DNA of 64,000 nucleotides from Opisthocomus hoazin (lineage: Eukaryota > Chordata > Aves > Opisthocomiformes > Opisthocomidae): the NCBI RefSeq assembly GCF_030867145.1, contig NC_134433.1, positions 12,971,216 to 13,035,215 of the forward strand, read 5' to 3'. Below the pieces are notes generated by a model. It did no database searches and had not been told where the DNA came from. It was given only the letters and a program-made list of their open reading frames with translations. Of this stretch, positions 41,301 to 55,909 are shown piece by piece (within the stretch, counting starts at the first letter, position 1; each line of letters starts with the position of its first letter). The position numbers and the translations under genes are program-made.

Positions 41301-44300
41301 GACGTGCCCAAGCCTGTTTATCATGGCAGCACAGATCTTAAAGCTGTATCCCATGTGTCCTGTGAAGTCAAAACATGCTTTAAACAAACAGAGAGACAGA
41401 GGAGTATTGCTCATTTTCCTGTTTTTACTACAAATCTGGATATCTGTTTTTCTTAAGCTTTCAGCTCCAGAAGTTGGTAGCTTATTAAAAACTTTGTTTA
41501 TTTAAGGTATTTTTAGCATAAGGCTTAAAAAACAAAACTCAGATAGTTGTCTTTTTTTGGTAATCTCATAATGTTACAGTCAATCTCACAGTACTTTGAA
41601 TTGTGACTCACTATTTCTGTAACCCTTGAACTTGGCAGTACAAAGACAAGCAGTAACATGCCACAGCTCTATTTGTCTTGTGGCTGGAACTTCAGCAAAG
41701 ACTAGGCCTTATTGCAGTGCTACAGGTTTGGGGGGAAAATATTTATCTCCGCAACTGTAAACAGGCAAATATAATTATCCTGTGTCATACACAATGAGAC
41801 AGACTTGAAGTAGGTATGAGTAATATTATGAGATAGGAATACACCTTGTTTTTTTCCCTGTGGCAAGTAGCTCTATTTTTATGTGAACAAAGGAACAGCG
41901 CTGAACTTGCTCCACACACTGAAATCGCCTGACTGGTTGGCTGTCCCAAGTTAAACCCTTGTAACTAAAGAGAAACAGATTGCTTCGTTTGACATTGCTC
42001 ATGTAGAAATGATATGCTGTTGCTAGGACATTGGTGTACATAAAAACCAGACAGAACTTGTGTTCTAGAATGTACACATCATTGGAAACATTTCTTTGAC
42101 CCCCGACTCTTCTCTTCTGGAAGTAGGTTGCTTTGTACTACTGCCCAATGACCTACTTTTGAAACCACTTAGAAAGAAATAATGTGTTCCCAACGGCAGG
42201 CCCCGTGCCCTGGCAAAGGCTGGAACCACCTGGCCAGTCACAAGATAGAGATTTCGGGTTTTTCAGCTTTGCATTTATTTATATACAGATCACAGTCAGC
42301 TGCCTGATGATTCTTATTCACCAAGAGCTACTGGAGGAAGAGTGACATACATGTTAAATACATATGCTTTGTAGAACCACAACAGTTACCACACCATTTA
42401 AGACTAAACAGATCTCCTTTGTCTGTATCATTCAGGTAGTGGAATATTTAGTAACAATATTCTGAGATAAAGCTGAAATTCAGTAAAATTAAGTCACAAG
42501 GCCATCAATTCCTGCTTAGGAGATTATTCTATACGCATAATGTATAAAATCAGGCAGAATCTGGCCCGCAATATATAAACACTGCATTCTGATTTTAAAA
42601 AGAAGTAGCTTTCAACTTGATATTAACTATCATTGAAGTACTATAAAGAATCTGTGCAGATATGAAATGTGTAACATTTGGGGCATGACTTTGCCACACA
42701 GAAAAAGCCAAGGGACAGGAAAAGATGTATTTAAGCAGCTCTCTGTATTCAGCCCACCCCCCAAAACAAAAGAGGTGGGCTCCATACAGGCATGTAGATG
42801 GCTATCTCAGATTAATAGTTAGGAGAATTAAACGAATCCAGTCAGTGGAGGCTGCAAAATGCTAATGGTGCCCTGGGTAGAGTACTTTGCCTGCAGGCTA
42901 CGGAGATTAGTTTAATTCTGCTAGGCCTGGAGTTGTGTGCATAAAGCCTAACTCTTTTGTTTATCTCTTTTGACAGAGCGATAACTGAGGAAAATAATGA
43001 GGCTTTTTAGGTGGAATTGATTAATTTAATCCATAACTGTTTTTAAAACAGAGCCTGCATTTGATGTCAGCATGTTGCTGCCTCTGCTTGCTTTGGGTAA
43101 GGTCACTTCCCTGAAGCACAAATTTTTCAGGAGCCATTATTAACAAGGTGTTTAAAGCACTACCCATGGTAGACCCATCTTGTTGGGACTTTATTCTGAT
43201 ATGTTGATTTGAATACTTCAACAGAAACTGAACAACAATAGTGAAAGCAGATTAGTCATGGGATTTAGCCATACTTGGAAAAAACCAAGGAAAGGCTCCT
43301 GTGTTTCCTGGTTTACATAGAAAGGAAAAAAATGACAGAAATTTCTCCTTCTCCATCCAGAGGGACATGAAAAAACAAAGACAAGCACACTAAAATCCTT
43401 AATACAAGTCTGATGTGCTCAAACACAGGCCAGTCTTTAGATTAGCCTGTGGTTATTTCCAGTTTAGCAGACGTGGCCTTCCGCAGTTGTAAATATTAGT
43501 CACTCATGGCCTTCCTCTCAGGACTCCATGGCATTGTGTGGCTGGGGGACACAGTTCCTGGAGCAGTGCCTGGGATACACAGCATACACAGGCCAGCCTT
43601 GGAGCAAATGTTTAGTCACCTGGCACCAAGCAAACAAAACGAACCGATTGGAAACACTGAGCAAAACTGGCAGCGTAAAGAAACCAAATGCGATATTGCC
43701 CAAATCTGCCTTTTTGTCCTAAATTTATGTAGCCGAAAAATATTTCCAAGGTTGGTTATTGTCATGGAGCTGTCTCTGAGCTTTCCAGTTACCATTTTCC
43801 ACTCTTCCTGTTTCTACATTGTGAATAATTATTGTTGGGATGATTTATTTCCTTTTTACTGTAAACGAAGAAGTGCTAGCAGACACAAGCCCTGTTAGGA
43901 GAAAGGAAAGCAAAAGGGTTGTGTTGTTGTTGGGGTTTTTTTTTGTGGTTTTGGTTATTTTGTCTTCTTTTTTTTTAAAGGGGAAATAGAGTAGCTGTGT
44001 ACTGAATCCTGCCATTCACGTGTGCTCATGCTTTGTGAGTGAAGGATTTAACAGCGAGTTCATCTGGCTTCACTGAAGGCGTTAGCAGCACATAAAACAC
44101 TACCATATAAAAACCCTTCTGGATTTTGTGTACTCCAGATATGATGTAAAGTCAGTTAAGAGCCAGTCTGAAAGGCATCATGAAGCTTAATTAACATGGA
44201 ACACATTTCCCCATCAGCTCACAGAAGGAAGCTGCTCCATAACCTGGTCAAAGCTTCCTGTTCTGAAGGCAAGTAAACAGCCATTTGAATTTCAAATGTC

Positions 44301-44530
44301 AGCATTTCATCAGAGGGGTTGTTTTGCAACCCCACATCAAAGAATTGTCAGCCAGCTGAAATGGGTTCCAGGGCCTGCTCAGGAAACAGGCCGCATGACG
44401 AGGGACACGCGCAGCCTGTAGCAAGCCTGACGCACCAGGAGCCACCAACGCTTGCCAAAGTTCTAAATAAGCTTTTTTTATCCATCTTTGCTAACTCAGT
44501 ATTGCTCTTCCTGGCTTTTCCCCACAGCCT
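38331..44530. other. CENPV-UBB intergenic region
   Basis: About 6.2 kb without recognisable genes. It holds an A-run at about 38770-38784 and T-rich tracts near 43935-43978. ORFs of 100-130 codons at 40919 and 43506 show no domain, no codon pattern and no splice context that I can support. Confidence 0.7.
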
Positions 44531-44960
44531 CACGGGGCAGGACTAGCCCTGCAGTCTATTCCGGGCTCCGCCATAAGCGATCCAGGCCACCCCAGGAAGG
44601 GGGTCAGCCAGATGTGCTGCTGTCTCTGTGGGTCAGCAAAAACCTGGCACCGCGGGTAACCCCTCTCTGTCCGGGGCACTTCTCCCCCAGTCCGTGCCAG
44701 GCTTTTCTCTAAGCAACGCCTGGGGCTCAGACAGGGGATAAAAAAGGCCCGCCGCGCCCGCAGCACCCCCTCCCCACCTCCGCCGGGCCCCGGGCGCTGC
44801 CCCCCCAGCAGCCCCTCCCGCCCTCACCCCGCCTGTCGGTGCGGCAGCGCTAGGCCGCATGCGCGCAGCACCCTCCCCGCCGAAATCTGCCTCCGCAAGG
44901 CGGCTCCCCCCTAGCAACAACGCTGACCTCACCGTGCACCAATCCGCGCCGAGCAGCGGC

Positions 44961-44980
44961 CGAATCTTCCAGAGCTTTCC
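44961..44980 (+). promoter_or_regulatory. UBB: Heat-shock element (four alternating pentamers)
   Basis: The 20 bases read cGAAt cTTCc aGAGc tTTCc: four contiguous nGAAn/nTTCn units with one mismatch (GAG). Trimeric HSF1 binds three or more such units. The site is about 385 bases upstream of the inferred UBB start and fits the known heat inducibility of avian polyubiquitin. Confidence 0.7.
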
Positions 44981-45316
44981 TTGCAGCCACCACCCTCGCC
45001 CTATCTATCTTCCCACCGGATCAACCAGTCAACACCCCCTCTTCCTACCGCTGCACCAATCAATGCCGAGCTTCTCGTTCTTTCTACCGGCTTCATCACC
45101 GCACCGCCAGATCCATCCGCGCCCTCAGAAATTTGCAGATTTTTAAGAGTTTGAGGCCACACACTAAGACTCCAGGACCCCTTTGCCCCCTGGAAGAGGA
45201 TTTGGAGAGCGAGAAAGGCCAATATTTTTCACAGCAGTGGTCTTTTCCTTGGGACTAGTTTGTGAGGCGGATGGACACGTCAGTTGCCGAGGGCGGGGCC
45301 TGTCTGTCAGAGATCG

Positions 45317-45324
45317 CATAAATA
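45317..45324 (+). promoter_or_regulatory. UBB: UBB TATA-like box
   Basis: cataaata lies about 25-35 bases upstream of the likely first-exon start near 45350, followed by GC-rich sequence and a gcgtcac motif. Confidence 0.6.
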
Positions 45325-45349
45325 CGGGCGGGCTGCGTCACACAGCAGG

Positions 45350-45407
45350 TCATAGTTGCAAGAGGGAGGAGAGGACTTGTTCTCGAGTGACGTTCAGGGC
45401 CGGAGAC
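45350..45407 (+). other. UBB: UBB non-coding exon 1
   Basis: 5' UTR exon inferred from the TATA-like box and the consensus donor GAGAC|gtgagt at 45408. The start is approximate. Polyubiquitin genes typically have one non-coding first exon and an intron ending a few bases before the ATG. Confidence 0.65.
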
Positions 45408-46931
<1,524 letters not shown>

Positions 46932-47090
46932 GTTACTGACCATCTGGCTTGACAACAGGGTTGCCAATAGTATTTGTGTTTGCACTGTAGTTCTTTGATG
47001 TCTTAAGTTAAATGCAACGTTAATGCAAGCTTATGTGACTGCTGAACACCTGTCTGTTGAAATGCTAATAAAGTTTTCTGTTGCACATGA
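46932..47090 (+). other. UBB: UBB 3' untranslated region
   Basis: A short 3' UTR after TAA, ending some 15-20 bases past the AATAAA at 47067. Confidence 0.75.
47067..47072 (+). terminator. UBB: Poly(A) signal AATAAA of UBB
   Basis: A canonical hexamer 136 bases after the stop, followed by a T/G-rich stretch (gttttctgttg) typical of downstream elements. Confidence 0.8.
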
Positions 47091-47589
47091 CAATTTGTAG
47101 TCTGTCTCAGTTAAAGCTAGTAAAACTGGTGTATTTAAGTGACATGCTTACTTGGTTTTGTTCCCTGGCAGTTTAAGCCTCTTTGCGTGTATAATGAGGA
47201 CCTTGTGGATGAAAATGGTTTGGATTAAAGTCTTTAAATTAAGCACTAATACCTTGTTATTTCTTCTTAGTTTAACATAACTCTTATTTCCAGGAAGGAT
47301 AATGTGGTCTGTTAAAAGACCCAAGAAAGCCACAAACCAAATGAAGGTGGTATGACTTTCAGTATTGGGGTAGGTTTTGCTGGAACTTGTAAACTTGTAG
47401 TGTGCTTAAGTTTACGGGAGACAGTGTGAACAGTTTCATTAGATGGCACTGCCATGAAGTGACTTGAGCTTCAGTATGCTCTGGGGGGCTCTAAGCAAAT
47501 GCAGGTAGTTCTGTGTTTTTAAGTGGAAGAACTATTGCAGTGACAGCCTGTGCAAAGTAAGTTTTGGAGAGAAGGGGCTGTGGGTTGTT

Positions 47590-47690
47590 GCCCTGGGTCG
47601 CTGAGCCATGTGGAAGGCCATGGTCTGGGGAGGGCTCCTGGTGGTGAGAGTCCCTGCTGGTGCAGGGGGGGCAGTGGGAAGTTAAGGCTG
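47590..47690 (+). mobile_element. Possible second CR1 fragment
   Basis: gtccctgctggtgcaggggg resembles the CR1 phrase ccctgcccatggcagggggt. No further in-order matches were clear. Confidence 0.25.
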
Positions 47691-48514
47691 CCTTGGTGTG
47701 TGGGCTCTAGTGAAGGCTGTTCTAATGGCAGTATGTGGCTTTTTTTCGCATGATAATACCAAAAGTTAGGGCGTTACCACTAAAGCCTGGGTTGTCTTCA
47801 ATGAGGTTGGTTAAGGAGACTTGCCAAAACAGATGTGGGGAGGCATAAGGATGGTGGGCTTAGAATGGTTGAGTTCAGCTGTGTAGTGGGTCTTCAAAGG
47901 TGGGTGTGATCATCCAGTGCCCTCTCACTGACAGCCATGACCCTTACAACCTGGTAATGTCCTTCGTCTGTGGAATTTTAACAGCAGCAGTAATTTGAAA
48001 TGGGAGTACTGCCATCCGTGTGCTGTGTGCACAGTGTGCTGTTGCCCTTTGCCTTTTCATGGTAGCCCCTGGATAAGGCACCATCTGGGTTGATTTTTTT
48101 TTTTCTGTGCACTGCAGTGTTGCTGTGGAAGTTTGTTCCACTTGCATTTTGGCTTTGAATTTAACATCAGTGAGTATCTATGGTAAGCAATGCACTTGGT
48201 GCGTTCTTAGCATGGATTGATGTGCAATTGTGGCTGAAAAGTTACACTGGTGTTTTCATAGAAAACTGCACATAGTAACTTCAGTGTGATTTTGATTGTT
48301 ATAACTGTGATAAGGTTGTTTCAGTGGCAGGGTTTGCTTCCTTGTCTACTATAGATAGCTGTGCTAACAAAAAAGTTATGTGAACAGTTGCTGTTTCTAC
48401 CATGAGAGATACTGCCTTTAGATTACTTGAGTGTTCTGCAGTTACTTCTTTAGCCTTTCCTTGTTTTTAAGCTTTTTGCAGTTTAGCTGCTTAGCCAGGG
48501 TTTGCTTTTTCCCA

Positions 48515-48715
48515 TTCTCAGCAGGTTGCCCTGAGAGGCTGGGGATGCTTGGAAGGGGTCTGGAGGTGGTGCTGGGCAGCTGGCTCTGGATGGCCCTGCT
48601 TGAGCAGGGCCTGGGCAAGGTGACCTGCAGAGGTCCTGTCCAGCCCCAGCTAGTCTCCTGCCCTACTGTCTGCACAGTGCTGTGTGTCCAGAGGAGATAA
48701 CGGCACTGAATAAAT
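48515..48715 (+). mobile_element. CR1 LINE 3' fragment
   Basis: caggttgccctgagaggctg, gatggccctgcttgagcagg and gacctgcagaggtcctgtcc match, in order, the conserved 3' end of avian CR1 (Chicken Repeat 1) retrotransposons as I know it. It is 5'-truncated and diverged, with no coding capacity. This is the clearest sign that the DNA is avian. Confidence 0.7.
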
Positions 48716-51478
48716 TTACTTACCTTCTGCTGCTGTTGATTTGCTCTGTGGTAAAGCCAGCTGCTTTGTCTTCCCTGGCTCATAAAAGATGTCCTTTCTC
48801 AAGTTGTTGTAATAATGGAGCTATGCTGTATGGTAAGTTACAGACAGGAACTGGTCAGATGATGCAGGCTGGGGTGGAGCAGTTCGTTTCAGATCTGAGT
48901 CTGTAGATGGCAGGTCCCCCTTCTCCTGAGCCAGTATCTGAGCGAGAACCAGTGCAGAAGTGTTGCTGGAACATGGTGTGGTGCCTGGGCGCACGAGGCC
49001 ATGTTAGGTGCAGCTGCCTTGGTGCAGAGCTGTCCTGGGGGACCGGTCTGCCAGAGTGGGGACCCTGGGAGGGTGGTGTGTACCTGGGTCTGCGCCAAGC
49101 TGGCGTTGGACCATTGCCTCTGTGGGTCCTGCTGATGGTCTGTTTGGGGGTGGTTCGTGAGCAGAGCAGTGCGTGGAGCCCGATTCTGTCTGAGGTAATC
49201 AGCAGTGGGAAGGGGGGGATGCTCCGGCATTTTGTGATGCTGGGGAACAACTCAGGGCTACTTCAGGCAGCCTGAGCCAATGGTGTGAAACCAAAGGGGT
49301 CTGTGCTGTGTTCCCCAGCCCATTGGGAAGATTTGTTTAGGCAAGGTTTTTGCTGATGGTTAATTAGCTGTGCATTTGGCTTACTATAAATGGCACAGAA
49401 CAGCACGTCCTTAAAGCCAGAGTACAAGGAGTGAAATCCCCAGAAGCTTGTCATGTTGCAGCACTGGCCTGGGTGACATGCATAGCCAGAGTTGGACGGC
49501 TCGCTGCAGGGACGCGGGGTCTCTTGTGTCGGGCTTCTGCTTCTCTTGGAGGAGCTGCGTTGTCGAAGCTTCAGATCCCCCCGCTAACTGAGAGGTGGCA
49601 ATCACTAGCTGGAAGGGATGACTGCAAGGGATTTCTTCATTTGTAAAGAAAAATCTTTGCAATTTATCTTAAATTATGTAAGTTAGGGAAATACATATAA
49701 ATTACAAGGAAATGTACATATGAATTTGCATAACATGTTTATGCTGAAGTTATGAAAAAAAGACAAAGCGAGAGGTATCAGGCAATGGGAATGATTCATG
49801 TTAAGATACAACATTTGTTTTTCTTACAGTGTGGCGATACTTCAATCTGCTTAGAGCCAACTATTCATAACTAAAATAAGAATTTAATAGGCTTTAGCCA
49901 GAATCTATAGGCTATTAAAATAAAATAATCCTAATGCTCCCATATTGACAACAGATTCTGATAACATCTTTTAATCCTGCTGCAAGCTGAGCTTTGTGAC
50001 TGGCCTTGGTTATTTTTCTTAGAGCTTCAGTTAATTTCTAGTCTGTTCTCTTTTAAAAAAAAAATTCAAGATTTCAGGGGTTTTGTCTTCTGAACTTTTA
50101 AAAAAATACTTGTCTGTTTTAGGAAGACAAATCGGATAACCCTGTTGTACTGGGTTTTGGGTACATTTATGTGTTTGCTGCAGTAGCAACTTGCCCAGAC
50201 CATGATCATGCAGGGAGAGTGAGGGTTAAGGCAGAGGCACATTGGGAATTCCTCCGTGTTTCTGCAGTCTTGTCTGCAGGTCCACAGGCATTGTGTAGTG
50301 GCTGTGCTCACAGATTCTCGGCTGCACAGTTTTATATTTATGGAACTTTGCTGCATCATCAAAACCAGCCTTATTTGGAACACGAGTTTTTAAATTATAC
50401 AAGTTTCTGTTAACTATTTTGATACAAAGAGGGAGTGAATGAAGATAATTCTCACAAGCGTATGCTTGCAACTCTCTATTTTTGTAGGATTTCCTCTCGA
50501 GGCCGTTGTCAGCAGCAGCCAGAACTCAGGCTTAGTTCGAGGCCGCTGGATGTCACTGTTTCTCCACAAAAGGGTTATTTTGTCACTACCGTTGGGTTTC
50601 AGAGTTTGCTGCCATTTGTCAGTGGAGTGTTCCTACAGGCTGTAATCCTACGGAAAGGGATACATCAACTAGAAAGATACTTCCATGTAAGGAATGAGAG
50701 AAGGGGATGGTTGCTTCAAAGGCTGGAGAAGTGTATATCTAGGAGTCTTTATATATTATGATGTAAGACTAGTAGTTACAGAAATACTGTCACGTAAATT
50801 AATGGAGTCCCCAGGGCTATCGGACAAATTCTGACAAGGAATTAGGAATATTGGGATTTTAGATTGGGCATTGGCTGGTGTCTCTAGAGGTACAGGATTC
50901 TATCTGTGGAACTAAAAGAAAGCTGCCAAAATTCATCCTTTCAAGTGTGGGTTTTATTTAACGGCTGCAGGAAGTCTGGCCTTGCAAAAATACTTGATAT
51001 TTTCCCAAGTGTGATAGTACACCTTTAAAAGAAACGGTTTTCTCTTTTAGCTGCGTGGCCTTGGTGAGGATGAAGCGCTGGCCTACTGGTTGTTCTGGAG
51101 AGAATTTTAACGGTCCATCCTTGCATGCAGTTACAGGCTTCCCTTCTCCTGTGAAGATGATTTTGAGCTGTTGTCCCTTAAAGCGGCTACAGATCAGTGC
51201 TGTAATTAAGTCACAGACCATGTAAGTGACTTTGATCTTCTATTTAGAGCATACAGAAAATGTGGTATTAATTGTGAGACCATTACATTTTTCAGTATTT
51301 GGTAAAAATGTGCACTGAAGTGAACAGAGAATACGTATTTTGGGAAAGTGCTTGTTTCCGTCTTCTGAGAAAGCCATCTTCCTCATGCTTCCTTTTGCCT
51401 TCTGTTTAAGCAGCTTCTGGTCACTGGTTTTCCTACTGTGAATTACTGTGCTTCTTCATATATGACCTAGAATTATAT

Positions 51479-51494
51479 CATAATTATAATTATG
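51479..51494. repeat. 16-bp AT-rich perfect palindrome
   Basis: cataattataattatg equals its own reverse complement and lies in a strongly AT-rich stretch (about 51470-51530). Confidence 0.9.
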
Positions 51495-54400
51495 AAAATA
51501 TTTTATAATATTATGAAAACTACTGATTTTACTTAAAATTTCACTTAGTAGTTAAGAGTTTGACTTTTCTCTTCCCAGAGTTAAGGTTTCCACAGAATGT
51601 CTCTTCCCCCATCAGGAGAACCTTAGCATTGTCAGATACATTTTCATCAGTAAATTCAGTACTGAGCAATTGCAAGATTCCTTCTTGTTCCTCCAAATAA
51701 AAGCCTCAAAAGGCAAGAGGATCATGTGCTGCTTTTGAACATTCAGGTGGGCAGATAGGTGAAATTAAATTGCTTCTGTTATTCTCCCTGCGTGCTGCTT
51801 TGGAAGGCTTTTTCCTGATGCTTAACAGTGATCAAGATTTTAAATTTTGGTGGCAGGATGCTTGTTAAGCACCATAACCAGCTCAGCAGGCTCCTGTATG
51901 GCCATGACAATCCTGTTACTGGCCCCAGAGCGCTGTCACTGGCAAGCACATGTTTGGGCGGATCTTGTCTTTTTTTTTTTTTCTGCCTTGCTTCTCCCTT
52001 CTCTGAAATGGAAGTGCAAGTGTTTACCCTGGTGTACTCTCTGCAAAAGCGTGTGCGCATGTGTGTGCACATACCAACGTTTCTGTGTTCACCCAGCAGC
52101 TCCATGTTTCTGTTTCGCTGTGGTGACCTCTCAGCTGGCAGCAATTCCTTTCCCAGCAAGCTGCACATTCTCTTTCCTCTGTGTAAGCTATTAAAACCAG
52201 ACACACAGAAAGAACTCTGTTATGGTGCACTTTTGTGGGCTGATTTCATTCCTTGGCTAAAATGGTGGCCTGACTCCCATGAAAGCTGGGGGAAAAGCCC
52301 AAAAGAATTTAGACCTGTAAGTCTGAGCTAGACTCCCAGGCCTGAATTTTCATACCTGTTGATATCACAGTAAATGAAGTAACACGACTGAAGCAAACTA
52401 AATTACATCAGTGCAAGGCTGGAACGGGGAGAGGAGAGATGAGATCTGGTCTTGAATTTATCTACATGTATTTGTTCTTTATAGGCTATTCTGTGGGTGC
52501 TAATAAATCATTAAGCCTGGCAATAATAAGTAGCTTTGCATCATTCCTGGATCAGCTTAATTTTGAAACACAGGAATCTGAGAAATAAGCTTGTGATCTC
52601 ATGCAAAACCATGAAAGAGGAAAAGGCACCCTGCCATTTAATGGATGTATTTGTAGGAAGGTTGTCTCGCAGCCTGCATCTGACTCAAAGTAGGAGCCAT
52701 CTGGGAATGTTCCTGTGGGTGACGGCCACATTCCAGGAAGCCCCACATCATCCTGCAGCCCTGTCAGATGAGGATCGCTTTAGGCAGCAACATTGTGCCA
52801 GGGAAGGCCGTTGAGACTCTGGCTGCTGAATATCATGCTGCATTGATGGTGCAGGAAATAATGGTCACGCTGGTTCCTCGGGCCTCAGTTCTGAGATGAG
52901 TGGGAGACAAGAAACTGAGACACTCGGTGTGGGCTGATGTCCTCTGTTTCTCAGGCGTTCTGTTTCGTGAGTGGAAAGCGAAGGGGTATGTGTGCGTGCA
53001 TGGTCTCAACTACAGCCAGTTGTTGGGATGGCCAGTCTGTGCTCCCAGAAGTACTCTCCATTTGGAGAACCAACCCATTAAGAAATGGAAAAATTAACCA
53101 GTTGCCTAAGTGTTTTGGAACTGGAGCTGCTTTGTGCAGTCTGCTGTGCTTGTGATGAGCAGCTGACACTGTGTACTCTGTAGGGTAACATTCTGGCTAG
53201 TTTATTGTCTCATACAGTTTGTGCTGCCTCGTAACTGGGGCGTGTGAAGTGTGAGGAGAACTGGCTTCCCACAGAAACAGTTGGCCCCAGATGTTTCGAT
53301 GCATACTTGCTTGTCCTGGGGCTAACTGAGGGAGCCTCGTGACAATCCTCACAACTAAACCACAGGCTCTAGCACTGTCGGGGTCAAATCAGCCGCCTCC
53401 CTTGAGATCTGAGCAGGCTGGTGTTGAAAGCCACGAGATGTCATCTCTATACGTGCAGGCAGGGGTTAAGCATTATGAATTTACAATAGCCAGCCAGCTT
53501 TCCCATATAAGAGCACTGCACTCATTGGCTCTCTTACTGAGAAATCTATCTAGTCATTTCCTGTGCAAGCCCTTCTTCACTTTGCAGAAAGCTATACAGT
53601 TGAGTAAATAACAGTAATCCGTGGTTATTCCTTGTCACAGGCAGCCTGGATTCTCTCATGGACCACTACCAACTAGGAATTCAACACTGAGCCATTAACA
53701 GAGTGCTAATATGAGCAGGGTCTTCTCTGCAGAAGAAGAGAACTCTCACCCATGGATGTAAATAATTTGGGGTCTGCTTTCATGCTTATTAACGCTTGTT
53801 GGTATTTTACTTGTTTTCAACTGAGAGATTATTTGCCCTCTGAAGGATCCATTGGGACTTCTTGTCGGATCGGTTCTTGGGTGGAGCTTGCAGCAACTTG
53901 GGGTAAGTGCTGTGGTCTTCCTGTTTCGACAGCGGGGCTTTTTTTGTGCTGCGCTGCGCTGCTCAAAATGGCTTGGTAAAGTTGCAGAAAGAAACAACAG
54001 AGCTCTTGAGTGCAGAAGTTGAGCTGGCAAACAGAGAGTGCGCTCTGTTTCATAGGGACGCATAAAGTGGATGTATATGTTATAGGGTCCTTTTTTTTTT
54101 AGGACGAATTTGCTCTTGCTTTTAAACCAGACAGTCTGTACAAGGCTGATAATAAATAACTCTGGAGCGCTGTGGAGAGATGGAAACTGCAGCTGAGAAA
54201 TGATTTTGGGCAAAGGAAGACAGAAAAGCACAAACAAACTATTATGGAAGTGCAAATAGCCCTCTAAAGGATCAGCAAATGTACCAGTAAGTGTTTTGGG
54301 GGAGGATATAAGTCTGAAATGGGATTAAAGGGTGTATGTCTGTGTGTGCAGAGGAATGTTTGTCGTTAGACTGCAGTGTAAACTGAATGGCTGAATTACC

Positions 54401-55613
54401 ATAAAGGTTTGTCTTGAAATCAGCCCTTGGATTTTTTGCTGTGAGCTGGATAAAGATGTTTTGTGGCCGTTTTCTGCCTAGAACTATGTTTTTCTACATC
54501 CTGATCTAAGACAGAATGCTTATGTTGTGTCAATTTACCCCTCTGCTGGTACAGGCAATGGAGTCTGGCTGTAGTCCCAGCAAGGGAGATTTCTCTTCAG
54601 AGAAAACCTGTTAACCATTTGGCGGGAGTACATGTGCATAAGACGGAGTTATTAAAAAAAGCTCTGCTTCAGGTTGGTAATCATGGAAGTTTCCTTGCTG
54701 CCTCACAAACTGTATGTGAATCTGCAGTCATATGCTGACTATGGATAGCTTGCATTGGGTGTGGATCTGAGATGTATCCAGATATAGATGAAAAGATGTC
54801 TCAAAAGAGTGAGAAAGGAGTATGGGACATATTAGGTAAGTGGGCTGGCTGGGTGCTCAGATGAATACTGATGCTCTCTGAACAGCAGGTCTGGATCCAG
54901 CTTTGCTCTTGGGAGAGCTGTGCTGTGCTCAGGCTCCGAGGGCTGCGAGTGTCCACATGGCAGCTGGGGTCTGTGTTTGCCTGGGCTGTAGAGCTGGAAG
55001 TGTTCAAAGCCTGTGCTCTCATGGGCAGCCAACAGCTCCAAACGCTGGGCAGATTCCACTCATTTTGCTCCAGGATGAAATGCAAGAATGCATGAGGGGA
55101 ATATAATTTGTGCATATGTTTTCTCTGTAGAAGTAGCGTAATGCTTACTGACAGAGAACATGGACAAACTTACCACTCTGTTCCAAAGAAGGCCTACTGT
55201 TAATCTTATCTTTTTGGCCACTTGGTGACTAGCCTGTGTTGGCTGCACTGAGACAAGAACAATGATCGTAGTCTCCTGAAGATCCGCTTTCTTTGCCTTT
55301 TATGTAAGGAGCCTGTGCTGCTGCCAACAGGTGAGGTCATCTCACAAAGGGGGTTCATACGTTCTGCAGACACGTTGCCTATATTTCATGAACTGCTTTG
55401 GAACTTTTCTTCACCAGTGGTACCCTATTTAAGGCCTTGATCCTTTATTCAGATACCCCCACTGTGCAAAATTTTACTGAATCTCTCCCTCAGGGGACCA
55501 GTAGTCACCTGTAGGAACACTGGACCTGGAAACATGCTTTCCTCTGTCTCTGCCACACTGTACACATTCTGGGTTTGTGAACAAATTGTGTTAATTCTCC
55601 CTCTCCCTTGCAG

Positions 55614-55670
55614 GTTTAGTCTCCCAGCGGGGAAGGTCTTTGGTGATCTGCAAGACCAGCTGTACTAGAA
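55614..55670 (+). other. TRPV2: TRPV2 5' UTR part of first coding exon
   Basis: The acceptor ctcccttgcag at 55613 implies at least one upstream non-coding exon. An in-frame TGA at 55644-55646 rules out a longer N-terminus from this exon. Confidence 0.75.
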
Positions 55671-55909
55671 ATGGATAACTTCACAAACGGGCAGCCGGGC
55701 CCAGGTCAGAGGAACAGGTTGATGGGATTGCTAGAAACAGATGACAGTATCCAGGAAGATAAACCTGCACCTAGTAAAAAGGAAGAAAGATCAGGACATG
55801 GAAAGAAAGGAGAGCCACGGCCCTTGGAGACACCTTATCAGAAGGAAAGCAGTGACTTTCCTCCTAGAGTCAAGATTAATCTGAACTATCGGCCAGGACT
55901 CGTCAGCAA
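55671..55909 (+). CDS. TRPV2: TRPV2 coding exon: N-terminus
   Basis: Residues 1-79 ([13 protein letters not shown] ... NYRPGLVS). The donor is AGCAA|gtgagt. Charged, low-complexity and poorly conserved, as expected ahead of the ankyrin domain. Confidence 0.9.

Larger units (their letters stand above)
44531..45345 (+). promoter_or_regulatory. UBB: UBB promoter region, CpG-rich
   Basis: GC-rich sequence upstream of UBB with two CCAAT boxes (caccaat near 44938 and 45055), a heat-shock element, an NRF1-like GCATGCGC at 44857-44864, and cAMP-response-like cgtca motifs near 45277 and 45335. A second TATA-like string (gataaaaaagg, about 44738) suggests possible alternative or divergent initiation. 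Confidence 0.65.
47091..55613. other. UBB-TRPV2 intergenic region / upstream of TRPV2
   Basis: 8.5 kb with no recognisable coding exon. It contains a CR1 LINE fragment near 48515-48715, a possible second one near 47590-47690, and AT-rich sequence with a 16-bp palindrome at 51479. TRPV2 non-coding first exon(s) and promoter probably lie here; consensus donors at 53903 and 54287 are candidates only. Confidence 0.65.

Noticed and set aside
43506-43898. 130-codon ORF in the CENPV-UBB spacer
   Set aside because: No similarity or splice evidence; an ORF of this length is expected by chance in several kilobases.
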